This document shows positions 11,130-22,529 of a DNA stretch of 64,000 nt, piece by piece. A program made the position numbers and the translations under genes. The stretch spans positions 151,769,012 to 151,833,011 of the forward strand of contig OX578276.1 in the NCBI GenBank assembly GCA_951217055.1, in the 5' to 3' direction. The first letter of the stretch is position 1. Every line of letters begins with the position of its first letter. The stretch is from Gerris lacustris. Lineage: Eukaryota; Arthropoda; Insecta; Hemiptera; Gerridae. The notes below the pieces were generated by a model. That model was not told where the DNA came from. It made no database searches and was given only the letters and a program-made list of their open reading frames with translations.

Positions 11130-11500
11130 AATTTTGTTTAAGCATTGTCATATATTAATTAAATATTAAATTGTATCGTTAAAATATTTAATTATTATCA
11201 TTTAAATATTTCTTTGGATTATTCAATATTTTTTGTTCAAGCATTTATTAATATTATTTTAGAGAAGCCTAGAATCAGACCTTTTTTTTATTTTCAGTTA
11301 TTCGTGGTTTCTTATAGATGTTTGGCTGTTGCATCAGATTCTTCTATCCATTTGCACTAAAAAAAGGCCAGAAAGGGGGGGGGGGGGGGGGTTAAATGCA
11401 ATAAACTTGTGGTTTTGTTTCAACTACAGAAAATTCAATTTTTACTTTTTGACCTCACAATATTTACTGATATAGATATCATTTATCTATAAGGTAAAGT
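11130..11500. other. AT-rich with poly-G tract, no gene
   Basis: A G-run of about 19 lies at 11376-11394. No exon-like signals. Confidence 0.5.
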
Positions 11501-11502
11501 GC

Positions 11503-12202
11503 CCAAATACCGTCCCCTTACCTAAATCCGCCCCCTCCCCCACTTTGAAGACAATGTGCTGCACTATGTTAATTTATGGATAAAACTCTTCATTTGGTGT
11601 TAGTTGGACGCCAGCATCACTGTAAGGTTGATGACGCTTTTCACTTTTTTACAAGTTTTAAAAATATTTCTAGTCTTTCGTGACTGTAAAATTGGTGAAA
11701 CTTCAAGTCTAGTTCAGGTATTTCAAGGTGAGTCACCAAAATATATTTCTATGAATATAATTAGTTAAAAGGTTTCATTTTGCTATGCAACCATTTTCCT
11801 GGTTCTCGGTTGAGTTGTTTGCTCGCTGTAAGCCGCCATGTTTATAACTAATATGTTCCTATATTCGTCCCCCCAAGGGTTTCTTTGGCAGCAAGGAGAA
11901 AAATGGATTAAGTGCACAAAATGTTTTAAATGGTGCCAAGAAATGTGCGCATCAACACCAGAAAGTAAACAGTTTCTCTGCGATTTGTGCTTCTGATGAA
12001 AGTTAATAATGTTAAATAAAAAACGAGTTCTTTTTTTTGTTATGTTCTTATTTTGTTCTTTTTTTGTATGTCATTACTATTATATATACTTACCAATAAA
12101 AAGTAAACATATAAATACTTAAATAAAATATTAGACATTTTTTACTTATCCTAATAATTACGGGTCCTAATTTCGTCCTTGGGGACGAAATTAGGACCCA
12201 AT
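11503..12202 (+). mobile_element. Degraded element with zinc-finger tail
   Basis: The left part contains AGTGCCCAAATACCGTCCCC. The right end folds as a near-perfect hairpin at 12163-12201 (GGGTCCTAATTTCGTCC and its complement around TTG). Between them lies the short coding relic at 11877-11996. This resembles a collapsed pogo-type DNA transposon, but the ends are only loosely inverted. Confidence 0.4.
11877..11996 (+). pseudogene. PHD/zinc-finger-like C-terminal tail of a transposase
   Basis: Reads about 39 codons to a TGA, with the pattern W-x2-C-x2-C-x3-W ... C-A then F-L-C-D-L-C. This is the treble-clef tail seen at the end of many insect pogo-type transposases (WxxCxxCxxWxHxxCA ... FxCDxC). 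The usual histidine of W-x-H is replaced, so the finger is probably broken. Nothing upstream is recognisable as the transposase core. Confidence 0.5.
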
Positions 12203-12204
12203 TT

Positions 12205-12670
12205 TTGAAATGTCAAAATTTGGGGTTTTTTTTAATTCCAAATTTCGCTCAGTTAAGCTCAATACAATTTAATGACCATATCAGGATTATTAGACAAAGG
12301 GTACAGCAACACAAAACTGGGTTTTCTACTTGTTTAGGTAAAACTTTTAAGACAATAGTTAGTTCTCAAAGGAAGCAAGTGGGCGGATTTGATGGTCTTC
12401 TGATCTCTTCTCATTCCTATATATGTATATATATTCTAATATTCTGTCCTGTTCAGTTATAAAGTTAATTATCTTTTGTACTTGGAAAATATACCCAAAC
12501 ATTGTCATTTTCTTGTTATATCAGCCTAATCACAATTATTCGGCTTCCTGATTGTTTGGATGGTAGAAAATGTACTTGACCGTGTATATATATCGAACGT
12601 TTAACCTTCATGAAAGACGTAAAAGGTCGGGAAATTATATCATTTTTTCTACTCTATATTTTGTTAAACC
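12205..12670. other. No gene seen
   Basis: The frame at 12205-12462 has no motif and low complexity. I see no support for an exon. Confidence 0.45.
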
Positions 12671-12677
12671 ACAAAAA

Positions 12678-12678
<1 letters not shown>

Positions 12679-12754
<76 letters not shown>

Positions 12755-12764
12755 TATATATATA
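12679..12764. repeat. (AT)n microsatellite
   Basis: About 40 AT dinucleotides, nearly uninterrupted. The reading frame over it is an artefact. Confidence 0.95.
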
Positions 12765-12769
12765 AACAA

Positions 12770-13500
12770 TCTTCTCAGTTACAAGAAAATAATTTATTCT
12801 ATGGCTGTTAGATCTTAAAACTTTTATTATAGATTAAATGAGTTACATAATTATGTTAGAGGAAATGCAATTAAAAGTGAATGTACAAATCTTATTGAAG
12901 TCACGCAATTATTTATAAAGTGACAAAAATGCCAATGTGCCAGTTAAATTAGACTTTTTGAGCGAAAGAAAAGTTGTTAGTTAGTGTCTATTGTATATGA
13001 AAAAAAAAATTCGTGTGCTGTCGCGGGACACCCGGTAGGAACCAAGTTCCCACCGGTGTTAATTAAATATAAATTTTAAAGTTACACTGCTAATTTATAC
13101 ATGGTAGAGTTAGAAAAGAGACAAAATTAAAAGTAACTAACTGTTTTTACCTAGCGAAGTTAAGGCAATATTAAAAGAAAAGCATTAGTTGTATCATTAA
13201 AGCAAGCGTCTTACAATACATATGTATTGAATATTGAGAAAAAAGTTAATTATAATGAGTTTATAGTTAAAGACTATGTTTGTAGTTAGTAAGAACTAGG
13301 ATTGTTTTCTACCTACCCGGCCTACTAATTTAAAATATTATAAAATATATCTCTTCCCTACTCAAAAACGTCTGCTTGTATCAGGTTGAAATTTTACATG
13401 TCTGTTTCAATTGTACTTTAGACGATGTGTAAGTTTCATTAAAATAGTTACGTTAGAACTTAAGGTATCGGTAAAAACGTTGTTTTCTTTATTTTAAACG
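12770..13500. other. No gene; fragment of a repeat end
   Basis: 13010-13055 (GTCGCGGGACACCCGGTAGG) recurs at about 61635-61660, just before the copia relic. The rest is AT-rich and unremarkable. Confidence 0.5.
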
Positions 13501-13504
13501 TTTA

Positions 13505-13735
13505 GGTCCGCTTTAATAAATTTAGCGATCTTTATCACTTAATAGCAGTTTCGGTGTTCGTTTTACTAAAACAAAATTGTTTAAAAAAGTTGTTTGTCTC
13601 ATCATATAGAAGTTAGAATTTTTTCCCCGTCCTTAAATTCCAATTTTAAATTTAAAGCTTACGTTTACGCGAGAATTGCGCGTGAACGCTTGGGTGGATA
13701 ACGTTGTCCAACGAACTCAGCCTGAACATTGCTAA
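13505..13735 (+). repeat. Family R3 repeat, copy 2
   Basis: Second copy of the 2695-2930 block, about 80 percent alike by eye. Confidence 0.6.
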
Positions 13736-13739
13736 AATG

Positions 13740-14225
13740 AACATGTGTACCAAATCTCAACTAACTCGGTCATCTTTTACTCAAGTTATCGTCATCGGTA
13801 GATTTCGTGACGCATGGTTTTGTGACGGTCGTTTTTTTTAAGATTTACTCCCGGGCTCCAGAACGTGTCATAAGGAACTTCGTTCCAAAAGTTCCAAAAG
13901 GGTGGTGGGTCTTTGAACTTAGTCTTTGATGATGAAGTTGAAAGCTAGCTAGAGCTGATTTTGAGCTAGATTCTAGAGTGTATAGTTTGGAATTTGGAAG
14001 ACTTTCGGTAGCAGGCTTAGCAGTTTTCCAGTACTCAATGTTTAGTCGTTGCTGCTTTTCACTGATGTTCAGTGCTGCTATCTAGCTTCTAGTTTTTATA
14101 GGTTCCAAATTTATCTGCAGCTGCATGGCCGTAATTGATGTCGACTTTGGCACCAGTAATTACGAACTCTTCCGAGATATCTTTATTTAAACGTTCTGAG
14201 CCATCAAATTATAATAATCATTTAT
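13740..14225. other. No gene seen
   Basis: Moderately GC-balanced sequence with no exon signals or repeats that I recognise. Confidence 0.4.
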
Positions 14226-14814
14226 ACAGGGTGTTTGGTCAAAGATGTAACAAACGAAGAGGGCAGATTTTACCCATCATTTGCAGCAAAAAAACACTAT
14301 ATAAATTATAGGTCAATTCTCAATAGTTCCGCCAAAATATTTTTTATTTATTTTCCAGTCTCCCCGCAGTAACGCGTAAGGTGGTCTGTACGCCATTTGA
14401 CGGTCGTTTTTTTTTACAAAAACTCAATCACAGCTCAAAAAAATGACATATTAACTGATAATGTTAGGGTACTCAAACTGAAGGGAATAAATGAAGAAGT
14501 TTTACTGAAATTAGGCAAAATGTAGCACTTGCCGTTTAGGCATAATTACAGCCTGAAACAAAAAATATTTTTTTTTTTTAATAAAATTAATAATAAAATG
14601 AAATTTAGACATATGTTTTGCCCCTTTAAGGCATTTAAAATAGACTTTTTCTAAACCGAAATTTTCTGCTCTTTTCAACGGACCTCTATTTCAGCTCTAT
14701 CATCATTGTTTTAGGAGCAGCGATCGATTTTTTAGAGTAAAATGGTCGTACCTTGGAAAATAACAAAACAACTTATTGTGGCGAAATTATTGAAAATTGA
14801 CCCATGGTATGTAT

Positions 14815-14919
14815 TGATATATATACCTGTATTCAATTATTATGTTTGACATAAGATTTCAATGTCAGTTGTATTGATATAACAAATAAATATATAATAT
14901 GGAGAATCCGGACTTATCA
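14815..14919 (+). repeat. 5' LTR of gypsy element
   Basis: Starts TGATATATATACCTG and ends GGACTTATCA. Unusually short (105 bp). It is followed directly by ATGGCGACGAG, where the primer-binding site should lie. GGCGAC fits the PBS style of Mag-type elements, but the tRNA is not assigned. Confidence 0.93.
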
Positions 14920-16240
14920 ATGGCGACGAGTAAAGAAAAAGAACCAACGCAAGAAGGTAGTGGAAGTCATTGTGGGCTGGAACGAGCGATACAAATACCT
15001 CAAGCGCACACGTACATCATTTAAATCATACATTACAAGACTTACTAACTACTTTAAACAGACCAAGACTTTTTCAGAGAATGACATCAAAGTGAGGGAC
15101 ATGGCCTTAGAACAACAGTGGCAGAAGTTCCTCAGCGTTCAAGATGAAATGGAGGGGCTATTTGAGGAAGACAAAGTGCTTGGAGAAGATCTGGCAAAGA
15201 ATGAAGAAATAGAAGAAAATTATTTTAACTTAAAATCACTAATTTATTCATTACTGATACCACTACAACCAAATTCGAGTATCGGGGTAGAACAGCAGAA
15301 CCAATCCAGAATAAGAACCATGCCACCAAACATTTACACCATATCAAGAAGAGGAAACATTTAACAACTTCATACACAGATTTGAACATTATTTGAAATT
15401 ACGAAATCTTTTACCGGAAGCTTCACGGGATATCTTTCTTCATACATTGACACCGAAGTTACACCAAAAACTTTACGACTTATGTATCCCGGACATACCT
15501 ACAACTAAAACTTACTTAGAGCTGGTTAATATTCTGCGAGAAAATTTAGATCCTCAACCAAACACATGGATGCTGCAACACAGATTCATAACGCGAGAAC
15601 AAAAAGAGCATGAGTCAGTGACGGAGTTTGCAACAGAGCTAAGGAAAGCGACAGTCAACTGCAAGTTTGAGTGTTCGTGTAAAAAGCCAGTAACGGGACT
15701 CTTACTAAAAATGCAATTTATCAGAGGCCTCAAGGATGCAGACATTCGAACTAGGCTCCTACAAGAAAAAGAAGAAAATGTGACCTTTGATAGTTTAGTG
15801 AACATGGCAGCAACAATTGAATTAGCAAAGATTGATAGTGGTGTGATTGAAACGAGTAGGGGTTCTAGCAAGTCAGTGTTACAAATAAAAAACAGAACGA
15901 ACGCTGGAAATGCATCATTAACACCTATAAACAAAAACAGAAAGACAACAATAACACAGCAATTTCAGCAACTACGAGGTAAATGTTTCCGATGCACGAG
16001 CACCTGTCACAAGGCCCACGATTGCCCAATGAAAACAAAAATTTGTAACTTTTGCAAAATTGAAGGCCATATTGAACGAGCTTGCTGCAAGAAGAAAGCC
16101 GAAATCAAGAGCATAGATATAAACAACGAAGATGAAAACAATGAAGATGATAATAAAAATCTGTATGAGATGTATTCGCTAAAGTCACGGACATCTGACA
16201 AATTCATCATAAATATTAAAATAGAAAACAAAAAATGCAT
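14920..16240 (+). pseudogene. gypsy gag, frame-broken
   Basis: An ATG sits at 14920, but that frame closes after 34 codons. The frame from about 14942 to 15364 continues with a lysine-rich, helical N-terminal region (YITRLTNYFKQ). This resembles the DUF1759-type gag start seen in BEL/Pao elements. A second shift at about 15315-15335 leads into the capsid-like part (HRFEHYLKLRNLL; FATELRKATVNCKF; FIRGLKDADIR). Then come two CCHC zinc knuckles, C-x2-C-x4-H-x4-C twice, at 15990-16090. An acidic linker follows, and the frame runs on into the protease. Nonfunctional as it stands. Confidence 0.85.
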
Positions 16241-17133
16241 CATGGAAATTGACACGGGAGCCGCGTTGAGCTCAATTTCAAAACAGGATTTCAAAACATT
16301 AAACATTTCATCATAAATTCAGCCAACGGAGGTAATAATGAAAACATACACTGGGGAATTGATTAAACCAATAGGTGTGGCTTATGTAAGAGTTAACCAC
16401 AACGTGACACGTTTCTTGGGGAAGCTTTACGTAATAGATGCCAACGTAGACCCAATATTCGGCAGAGAGTGGATACGTCAAGCAAATCTTAATTTTTTAA
16501 ATATTAGACAGGTTCATTCAAACGTTACGTTAAAATTAAATAAATTGTTTGAAACTTACGAAAGTATTTTTATTAAGGGCATTGGAGAAATTCCAAATTT
16601 TAAGGGGCATTTTCATTTACAGGAAGGGGTAAAGCCAATTTTTTTTAAACCAAGGCCAATACCTTTTGCCTTGAGAATCAAAATTGAAAAGGAATTAGAA
16701 AGATTAGTAAGTGAAAACATAATTTCAAAAGTTGATTTTTGTGAGTGGGGCACACCTGTAGTACCAGTAATAAAGCCAAATGGTAGCTTAAGGTTGTGCG
16801 CTGATAATAAAGTCACACTAAATAAGGTAATTAAAGACGAATCATTCCCAATCCCTAGAATAGAAGATATCTACGCTTGTTTAAACGGATCTAAGTACTT
16901 TTGTACCCTAGATATATCCAATGCGTACCTTCATATGAAGCTTGACGATGAGAGTGCTGAAATGCAAACCATCAGCACTCACAAGGGCCTATACAGAGTA
17001 CATCGACTCATGTTTGGGGTGAAGACTGCTCCTCAAATATGGAACAAATTCATGGAAAAAATGTTTCAAGGATTGGAAGGGGTCAGTTATTTTTTTTGAT
17101 GATGTCATAGTACATGGAAAAACGGACAACGAA
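16230..17133 (+). pseudogene. gypsy protease and reverse transcriptase N-terminal part
   Basis: The aspartic protease motif EIDTGAALSSIS is at 16246-16281. An in-frame TAA at 16314-16316 splits protease from its C-terminal flap (TYTGELIKPIG). RT follows: WGTPVVPVIKPNG, then CTLDISNAY with the first catalytic aspartate at about 16911, then LMFGVKTAP. At the catalytic box near 17090 an eight-T run shifts the frame. FFDD is recovered only by crossing frames, which looks like a one-base homopolymer slip. The stop and the slip would block pol translation. Confidence 0.88.
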
Positions 17134-19071
17134 GTGCTTGAAAGACTTGAAATAGTATTTAAACAATTACAACTATTTAACTTGCGTCTAAATAGAGACA
17201 AGTGTAATTTTTTCCAAAAAAGTGTAACATATTTAGGACACGTAATTGATGAAAATGGCATACAAACATCGAAAGAGAAGACCAAGAGCCTCGTAAATGC
17301 GACCAGACCAGAGAATGTAAAGGAGTTAAGAACATTTTTAGGCCTTGCAAATTATTACAATCGATTCATTCCACACCTTGCGACGCAGCTAAATCCGCTT
17401 AATCGACTACTACAGAAGAACACCAAGTATGAATGGACGGCTGAGTGTGAGCAAAGTTTCCAACGTGTAAAGAAAGAAATTACAAGTGACAATGTACTTA
17501 CGCATTATGATCCAGATAAAGAACTAGTGCTAGCAACGGATGCTAGTCCAGTTGGGCTGGGAGCAGTGTTATCCCATAGATTGCCGGGAGGGGAAGAAAA
17601 ACCCATAGCATTTGCGTCAAGATCCCTAACCAAAAGTGAAAGACATTACAGTCAAATTGATAAAGAAGCACTCGCTATTTTTTGGGGTGTAAAAAAGTTT
17701 TTTCCTTACTGCTATGGCCGAAAATTTAAACTAGTCACGGACCACAAGCCTTTGGTATCCATATTTAATCCAACATCAGCCTCACCGACCTTATCAGCCA
17801 CACGCTTACTTCACTACAGCCTTTTCTTATCTGGTTTTGACTATGAAATTCAATACAGAAATACTAAACTCCATGCAAATGCGGACTTCCTGTCAAGGTT
17901 TCCTACAGAAAAACCAGCATCGGAATGGAGCAAAGACGAAAGTGAACTCTACCAAATAAGTCAAATTAATTCCTTGCCCGTACACAAAAAGACAATTGAA
18001 GACGAAACAAATAGTGACGACGAAACAAAATTAATAATAGATGAATTAAAACGGGGTGGATCTTTAAAAAAGTTTGGCTATAATGACCATGAAATGACAT
18101 TACAGGACGGATGTATTTTTAAAGGCTCGAGAGTATTCATTCCAAAAAAATTAAGACGAACAATTCTGGCGGAATTACATTACGGACACCTAGGAATGAC
18201 AAAAATGAAGCAATTGGCCAGAGCATATTGTTATTGGAAAAATATAGATAAGGATATTGAAGATTTGGTTAGAGACTGTGTACCATGCAAAGAAAAGCAA
18301 AATAACCCACCTAAAGCGATACCGTCACCATGGACCACAGCTGGAGCACCTTGGGAAAGAATCCACTTGGACTTCGCAGGACCAATGCAAGGTATTTACT
18401 ATCTCATTGCAGTGGATGCTTATTCCAAATGGATTGAGGTTATACCTACTAAAAATACTACGGCACACTGGTGTGTAAAAGTGTTAACGAGACTATTTAT
18501 AACTTTTGGCCTACCTGCAACTGTGGTTACGGACAACGGACCACAATTCACGGGGTACACCTTTAAACAGTTTCTTCAAAATAATGGTGTAAAACATATG
18601 ACATCGGCTCCTTTCCACCCACAATCCAATGGCTTGGCAGAAAGGGCAGTACAAACAATAAAAAAACATCTTAAGGCTATGACCAAAGAACAGGGGGATA
18701 AACAAGAACAGTTAGCACGACTTTTGATGCAGTTACGGAATATTGAAGAAACCGATGGAACCTCAGCGTATACCCTGATGTTTGGTAGAAAAGTGAGGAC
18801 GCGGTTGGACTTAATGTGTGAAGGAAATTCAAGGGACAGAACAGTTGCTGGCGAGGAAACAATTCGGCAGAAGTTAAAGACATTCAATATAGGAGACACA
18901 GTAATGGCAAGGAACTACCAACGGACAGGACCCAAGTGGGAGGCAGGAGAAATTATCAAAAGGGAAGGAAGAGTTATGTATCTAGTGAAGCTAAGGAATG
19001 GGACTGTTTGCCGAAGACACCTAAATCAAATAAGGGGTTCAAAATTTGGGGGGGGGGGGGGGGAAACCTGA
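17134..19071 (+). CDS. gypsy RT C-terminus, RNase H and integrase
   Basis: A 645-codon open segment whose frame can be read back to about 17095. The RT thumb/connection runs to about residue 110. RNase H has TDASPVGLGAVL (about 135), KEALAIFWGVKKF and TDHKPL. The integrase zinc domain has H and H at about 346-350 and CVPC at about 382. The DDE triad is D in LDFAGP (about 412), D in TDNGPQF (about 466) and E in NGLAERA (about 502). The C-terminal tail RTGPKWEAGEII is the usual GPY-type region. The TGA stop overlaps the first bases of the 3' LTR. Intact by itself, but cut off from gag and protease by the upstream frame change. Confidence 0.93.
   Translation: MLERLEIVFKQLQLFNLRLNRDKCNFFQKSVTYLGHVIDENGIQTSKEKTKSLVNATRPENVKELRTFLGLANYYNRFIPHLATQLNPLNRLLQKNTKYEWTAECEQSFQRVKKEITSDNVLTHYDPDKELVLATDASPVGLGAVLSHRLPGGEEKPIAFASRSLTKSERHYSQIDKEALAIFWGVKKFFPYCYGRKFKLVTDHKPLVSIFNPTSASPTLSATRLLHYSLFLSGFDYEIQYRNTKLHANADFLSRFPTEKPASEWSKDESELYQISQINSLPVHKKTIEDETNSDDETKLIIDELKRGGSLKKFGYNDHEMTLQDGCIFKGSRVFIPKKLRRTILAELHYGHLGMTKMKQLARAYCYWKNIDKDIEDLVRDCVPCKEKQNNPPKAIPSPWTTAGAPWERIHLDFAGPMQGIYYLIAVDAYSKWIEVIPTKNTTAHWCVKVLTRLFITFGLPATVVTDNGPQFTGYTFKQFLQNNGVKHMTSAPFHPQSNGLAERAVQTIKKHLKAMTKEQGDKQEQLARLLMQLRNIEETDGTSAYTLMFGRKVRTRLDLMCEGNSRDRTVAGEETIRQKLKTFNIGDTVMARNYQRTGPKWEAGEIIKREGRVMYLVKLRNGTVCRRHLNQIRGSKFGGGGGET
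19048..19068 (+). promoter_or_regulatory. Polypurine tract of gypsy element
   Basis: A run of about 16 G followed by AAACC directly before the 3' LTR, the expected plus-strand primer. It also encodes the glycine run at the end of pol. Confidence 0.8.
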
Positions 19072-19173
19072 TATATATACCTGTATTCAATTATTATGTT
19101 TGACATAAGATTTCAATGTCAGTTGCATTGATATAACAAATAAATATATAATATGGAGAATCCGGACTTATCA
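19069..19173 (+). repeat. 3' LTR of gypsy element
   Basis: Same 105-bp length as the 5' LTR, starting TGATATATATACC and ending TTATCA. One visible substitution between the two. Confidence 0.93.
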
Positions 19174-19259
19174 TGTATAGTGTTTTTTTGTTGCAAATGA
19201 TGGGCAGAATCTACCCTCTTCGTTTGTTACATCTTCGACCAAACACCTTGTATAATCGA

Positions 19260-22085
19260 GTAGTGTCCCGACGATGGCGACGACTCACCTCGAAATTATT
19301 TGTTACTGCTAAGCTAAGATAACCACATTTATTCCAATAGAAATAAATGTTTGTTTTAATTTTTTAATTTGTTGTTCTTTAAATAAATGTAATAACTTAT
19401 CTGAATAGGTATCTAAATTAATTTTCATATTTTTATTTTTTTTAGCCCCTTTCTGACCCCCCCCCCCCCCCCCCATAGAGAATAGACTTAAAATAGAGTT
19501 GACATTTGGCGCGATTTCTTGTCCCTTCATGAAAAGTGACATCAGCGCTATCTGTTGTTCGTTGCATCAACTAAAACAGGAGTGAGGATGGAGTGTAGCG
19601 CATTTAGTTCCTCTTTGCCTCTACTAGGTGTCGCTAGTAGTCTTCCCCTAAAATTCTCATTTTATAAATACTATATTTAGTTATTACAAGTGTCACTTTA
19701 TTTTGTTTTTTATCACATCTATTTTTTGAGCATTATTTAGTAACAATGTATGCATATTAAGTGATTTAAAGTAACAACTTGTAATAAACTAAGCATAGTA
19801 TTTATGAAATGAGAACATTAGGAAAAGAACAAACCTAATATACTTTTTTGTTACCAACATTTTTTTTATTTCTTACATAATATTACAACTTTATCATAGA
19901 AATTTGTAAGTATGCATATTATAATTATTAAATAATAAACTAATTAACAATTCATAATTTATTTTTGTCCAGTTTAAATATTAAGTATAAGAGAAAAATT
20001 ATTTGCTTCAAAGGGAGAGAGGGGTTTGAATGCAGTCAAGTCTAATTTTTTTGCCTTTCTATATGTGAAAAAATAAATAATTTTATTAAAGCTTAATACT
20101 TTTAATAATAATAAATTGATTTTTTTTTTTTTTTGAGGTGCTTAACCATCAGTCATTAGTTGAAAAAAAGTTTATAAGTTTTTTTTTTATGATGGATTTG
20201 TTATTAAAATTATATTGTTATTTAATTGGGAGAAAAAAAAAAGAAATTAATACAGATATAACTGCAATAAGTTGAAAACAATTGAAAGGCCATGTCCATG
20301 TTTTGAAAAAAATAAATAAAGTATTAGTGGTATATGTTGCCTTTTGAGATAACCTATCGATATATGTGAAGACTAAAGTGAAAAAACAATTATAACCCTA
20401 TTATAAAACTATTTTAAAATAAGTATAAATGATGATATATGGTAAATGATGATTGTGCCATGCGTCAGGGAGTAGAACGATGATAGTCCAATACTCTGTT
20501 GTAGGAAGGGGTGGAGTTGCTGTAAATCAGTTTTATTATAAATTCTATGTTCAATGTCTATTCTGTGTCACAGTAAATAGGATTTAGTTTTTTCAAGTTT
20601 GTTATTTAGTTTAGAACAGTTTATTACTATAAATTACAGTTCCATCAGCTATTTACTAGGTGAAATCACAATGTATAGTAGTTTTAGCTCGATGTCACCT
20701 CGAATTATGATTTTTACTGACTAGAAACTACAGACAGATAATTTAATATATGTATATCACATACTTAATAATAGATAATCACAATACTTTCTCTTTCTAT
20801 GAGAAAATTAAAACTTTTTTTTACTTCTTTACATGAACATTTTTAAAACAAAAAGAATATAGGTAGTTATTAGTACAAAAAAATAATGTAACAATGTTTT
20901 GTGTATGTTTTATGTTTTATTGTGCTTAATTATTAATTATTACAAAAATTTTGCCTTTGACGATAAATCTTTAGCATGTCTAACTCCCACACATTTGAGC
21001 AAATTAGTTCTACCTGTAACACACAAAACCATAAAAAAAATTAATGATATTATTTTAATGGAAGAATAGAAATATATATATATATACATATATGGAAAAC
21101 TTTAGCGTTGTTCTGAAAACAAAACAAAAACATGTACTAGTACTAGCATGGACGTGTAAATTGCAAGCTTCCATGAAATAAAATAAAAAGTGTTATACAC
21201 TTCATTTGGAACTATTTCAATGATAAATTTACAAATGTTTTTATTTCTTTTAATCTTACGTACAATTGCTCATGATATGATAATTCCTCATTAAACCAAA
21301 ATTAAACATGCTCTAATCTAAAGTATTTTGGAGATCAAAAAATTGCTTTAGGGGAAATGTGTCAAATAAAAGTAGGTAAATTATTAAATAAAAGTAAAAA
21401 AAAATGAAAGCCACAGTAGGGTAACCTTACAGATAATTGATGAAGCTTACATTTTAAACCTTTTCCTTCTTATTCCTTTTTTTATATTCTAAAAAAATCA
21501 TACATTTTAATGGTTATCTATATTATGTAAACTGTTTTTTTTTTTACCAATGAAATCTCTAACTAAATAAATAACATCGATAAAATTAGGTCAAACTACA
21601 TATTAGGTGAAACATATATAAACTATGTCAATTTAAAATGGTAACTAATGAAAACCCCACATATGAGATTTGTTTGGAACTTTGGAGATCACGTAACCTT
21701 CAAAACAGTTAGTATGTGTGCCAATTAATAGTGCAGACCCGCACTTTGGTAATCTATTATCAGAAATTACTACAACTATCAAATTAAAACTTACCAAAAG
21801 TATCAGATTTCTTATTTTTAGTTCTTGGACATTTCTTCTCTGACGCCTTGCTATTTTAAAAGCAATTCCTGTGAAGAAAAATAAATAAATTAACAAATGA
21901 AGCTCTACATGATATTTGATCGGAAGTTTTCCATTAGAAAAAAATCCCTAAAAGGAGGGCCACTGGCATGGCTGTAGTTCGACCCAGGACTGTGGGCAAA
22001 ATCTGTTACAAGGGGTCCCTGACCACGAAAAAATAGGTTTTACAATAAAACCCACACACACATATATACATAGTATATGTGTGTG
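19260..22085. other. Aquaporin intron, AT-rich, no gene
   Basis: A C-run of 16 lies near 19458-19473. I see no repeats with recognisable ends and no coding signals. The frame at 21645-21896 (minus) has no motif. Confidence 0.5.
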
Positions 22086-22086
22086 T

Positions 22087-22520
22087 GTATTTCTAGCGAA
22101 TGTCTTGTACGCACGATAACTCTCAAACGAATTGACGCATTAAAATGAAACTGGGATCGAAAAATCAAGCTCTTTGAGATGACGATCCCTATTGAAATTG
22201 GGATATTTATGACGTCATGATGAATCAGAAAACATTTTTTAAAAAAATGATGTACAAAAAATCAAGTGAGGTATCGTTTCTTATGTTTTTTGGGGTCCTG
22301 AATCAAAAAATTATCATAGCGATTCGACTAACCCTTAACCCATAAATAGCGGCATTTGAGAAATAGGAGTGGGCAATTCTCATATTTGACCAAATTTTCA
22401 AGTGGGGTATCTATTGTTTTCTAGGGCACTGAATTGAAAAAGTAATCCCAATTCGATAAACTACACGACATTGAACTATAAGTTTCCAATGGAAATTCGC
22501 TCGACAGTGGGGAACACCAG
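22087..22520 (+). repeat. Family R4 repeat with MITE-end fragment
   Basis: 22100-22215 (CGATAACTCTCAAACGAATTG ... GACGTCA) recurs at 29555-29665. 22470-22510 (TTCCAATGGAAATTCGCTCG) matches the right arm of the MITE at 29701-29965. Confidence 0.55.
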
Positions 22521-22529
22521 TTTTATTTG

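Larger units (their letters stand above)
14815..19173 (+). mobile_element. Ty3/gypsy LTR retrotransposon (Mag-like), complete but broken
   Basis: 4359 bp bounded by two 105-bp LTRs and flanked by the 5-bp target duplication TGTAT (14810-14814 and 19174-19178). Order: 5' LTR, gag with two CCHC knuckles, protease, RT, RNase H, integrase, polypurine tract, 3' LTR. There is no envelope gene. The LTRs differ at one visible position (T versus C in GTTGTATTG / GTTGCATTG), so the insertion is recent. Even so the coding region has at least three frame changes and one in-frame stop. It lies in sense orientation within the large aquaporin intron. Confidence 0.93.
14226..19258 (+). mobile_element. TACAGGGTG-type inverted-repeat element split by the gypsy insertion
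   Basis: 14226-14306 and 19176-19258 are about 80 bp long and inverted complements of each other. They share ACAAACGAAGAGGG with its complement, CATCATTTGCAGCAAAAAAA with its complement, and the outer TACAGGGTGTTTGGTC / ACCAAACACCTTGTA. Without the gypsy element (14815-19173 plus one 5-bp duplication) the host element is about 670 bp. It is probably a MITE of the mariner-like group, whose ends often begin ACAGGGTG. No coding sequence of its own is left. Confidence 0.75.

Noticed and set aside
12570..12818. 82-codon frame with an Ile-Tyr run
   Set aside because: Translation of the (AT)n microsatellite.
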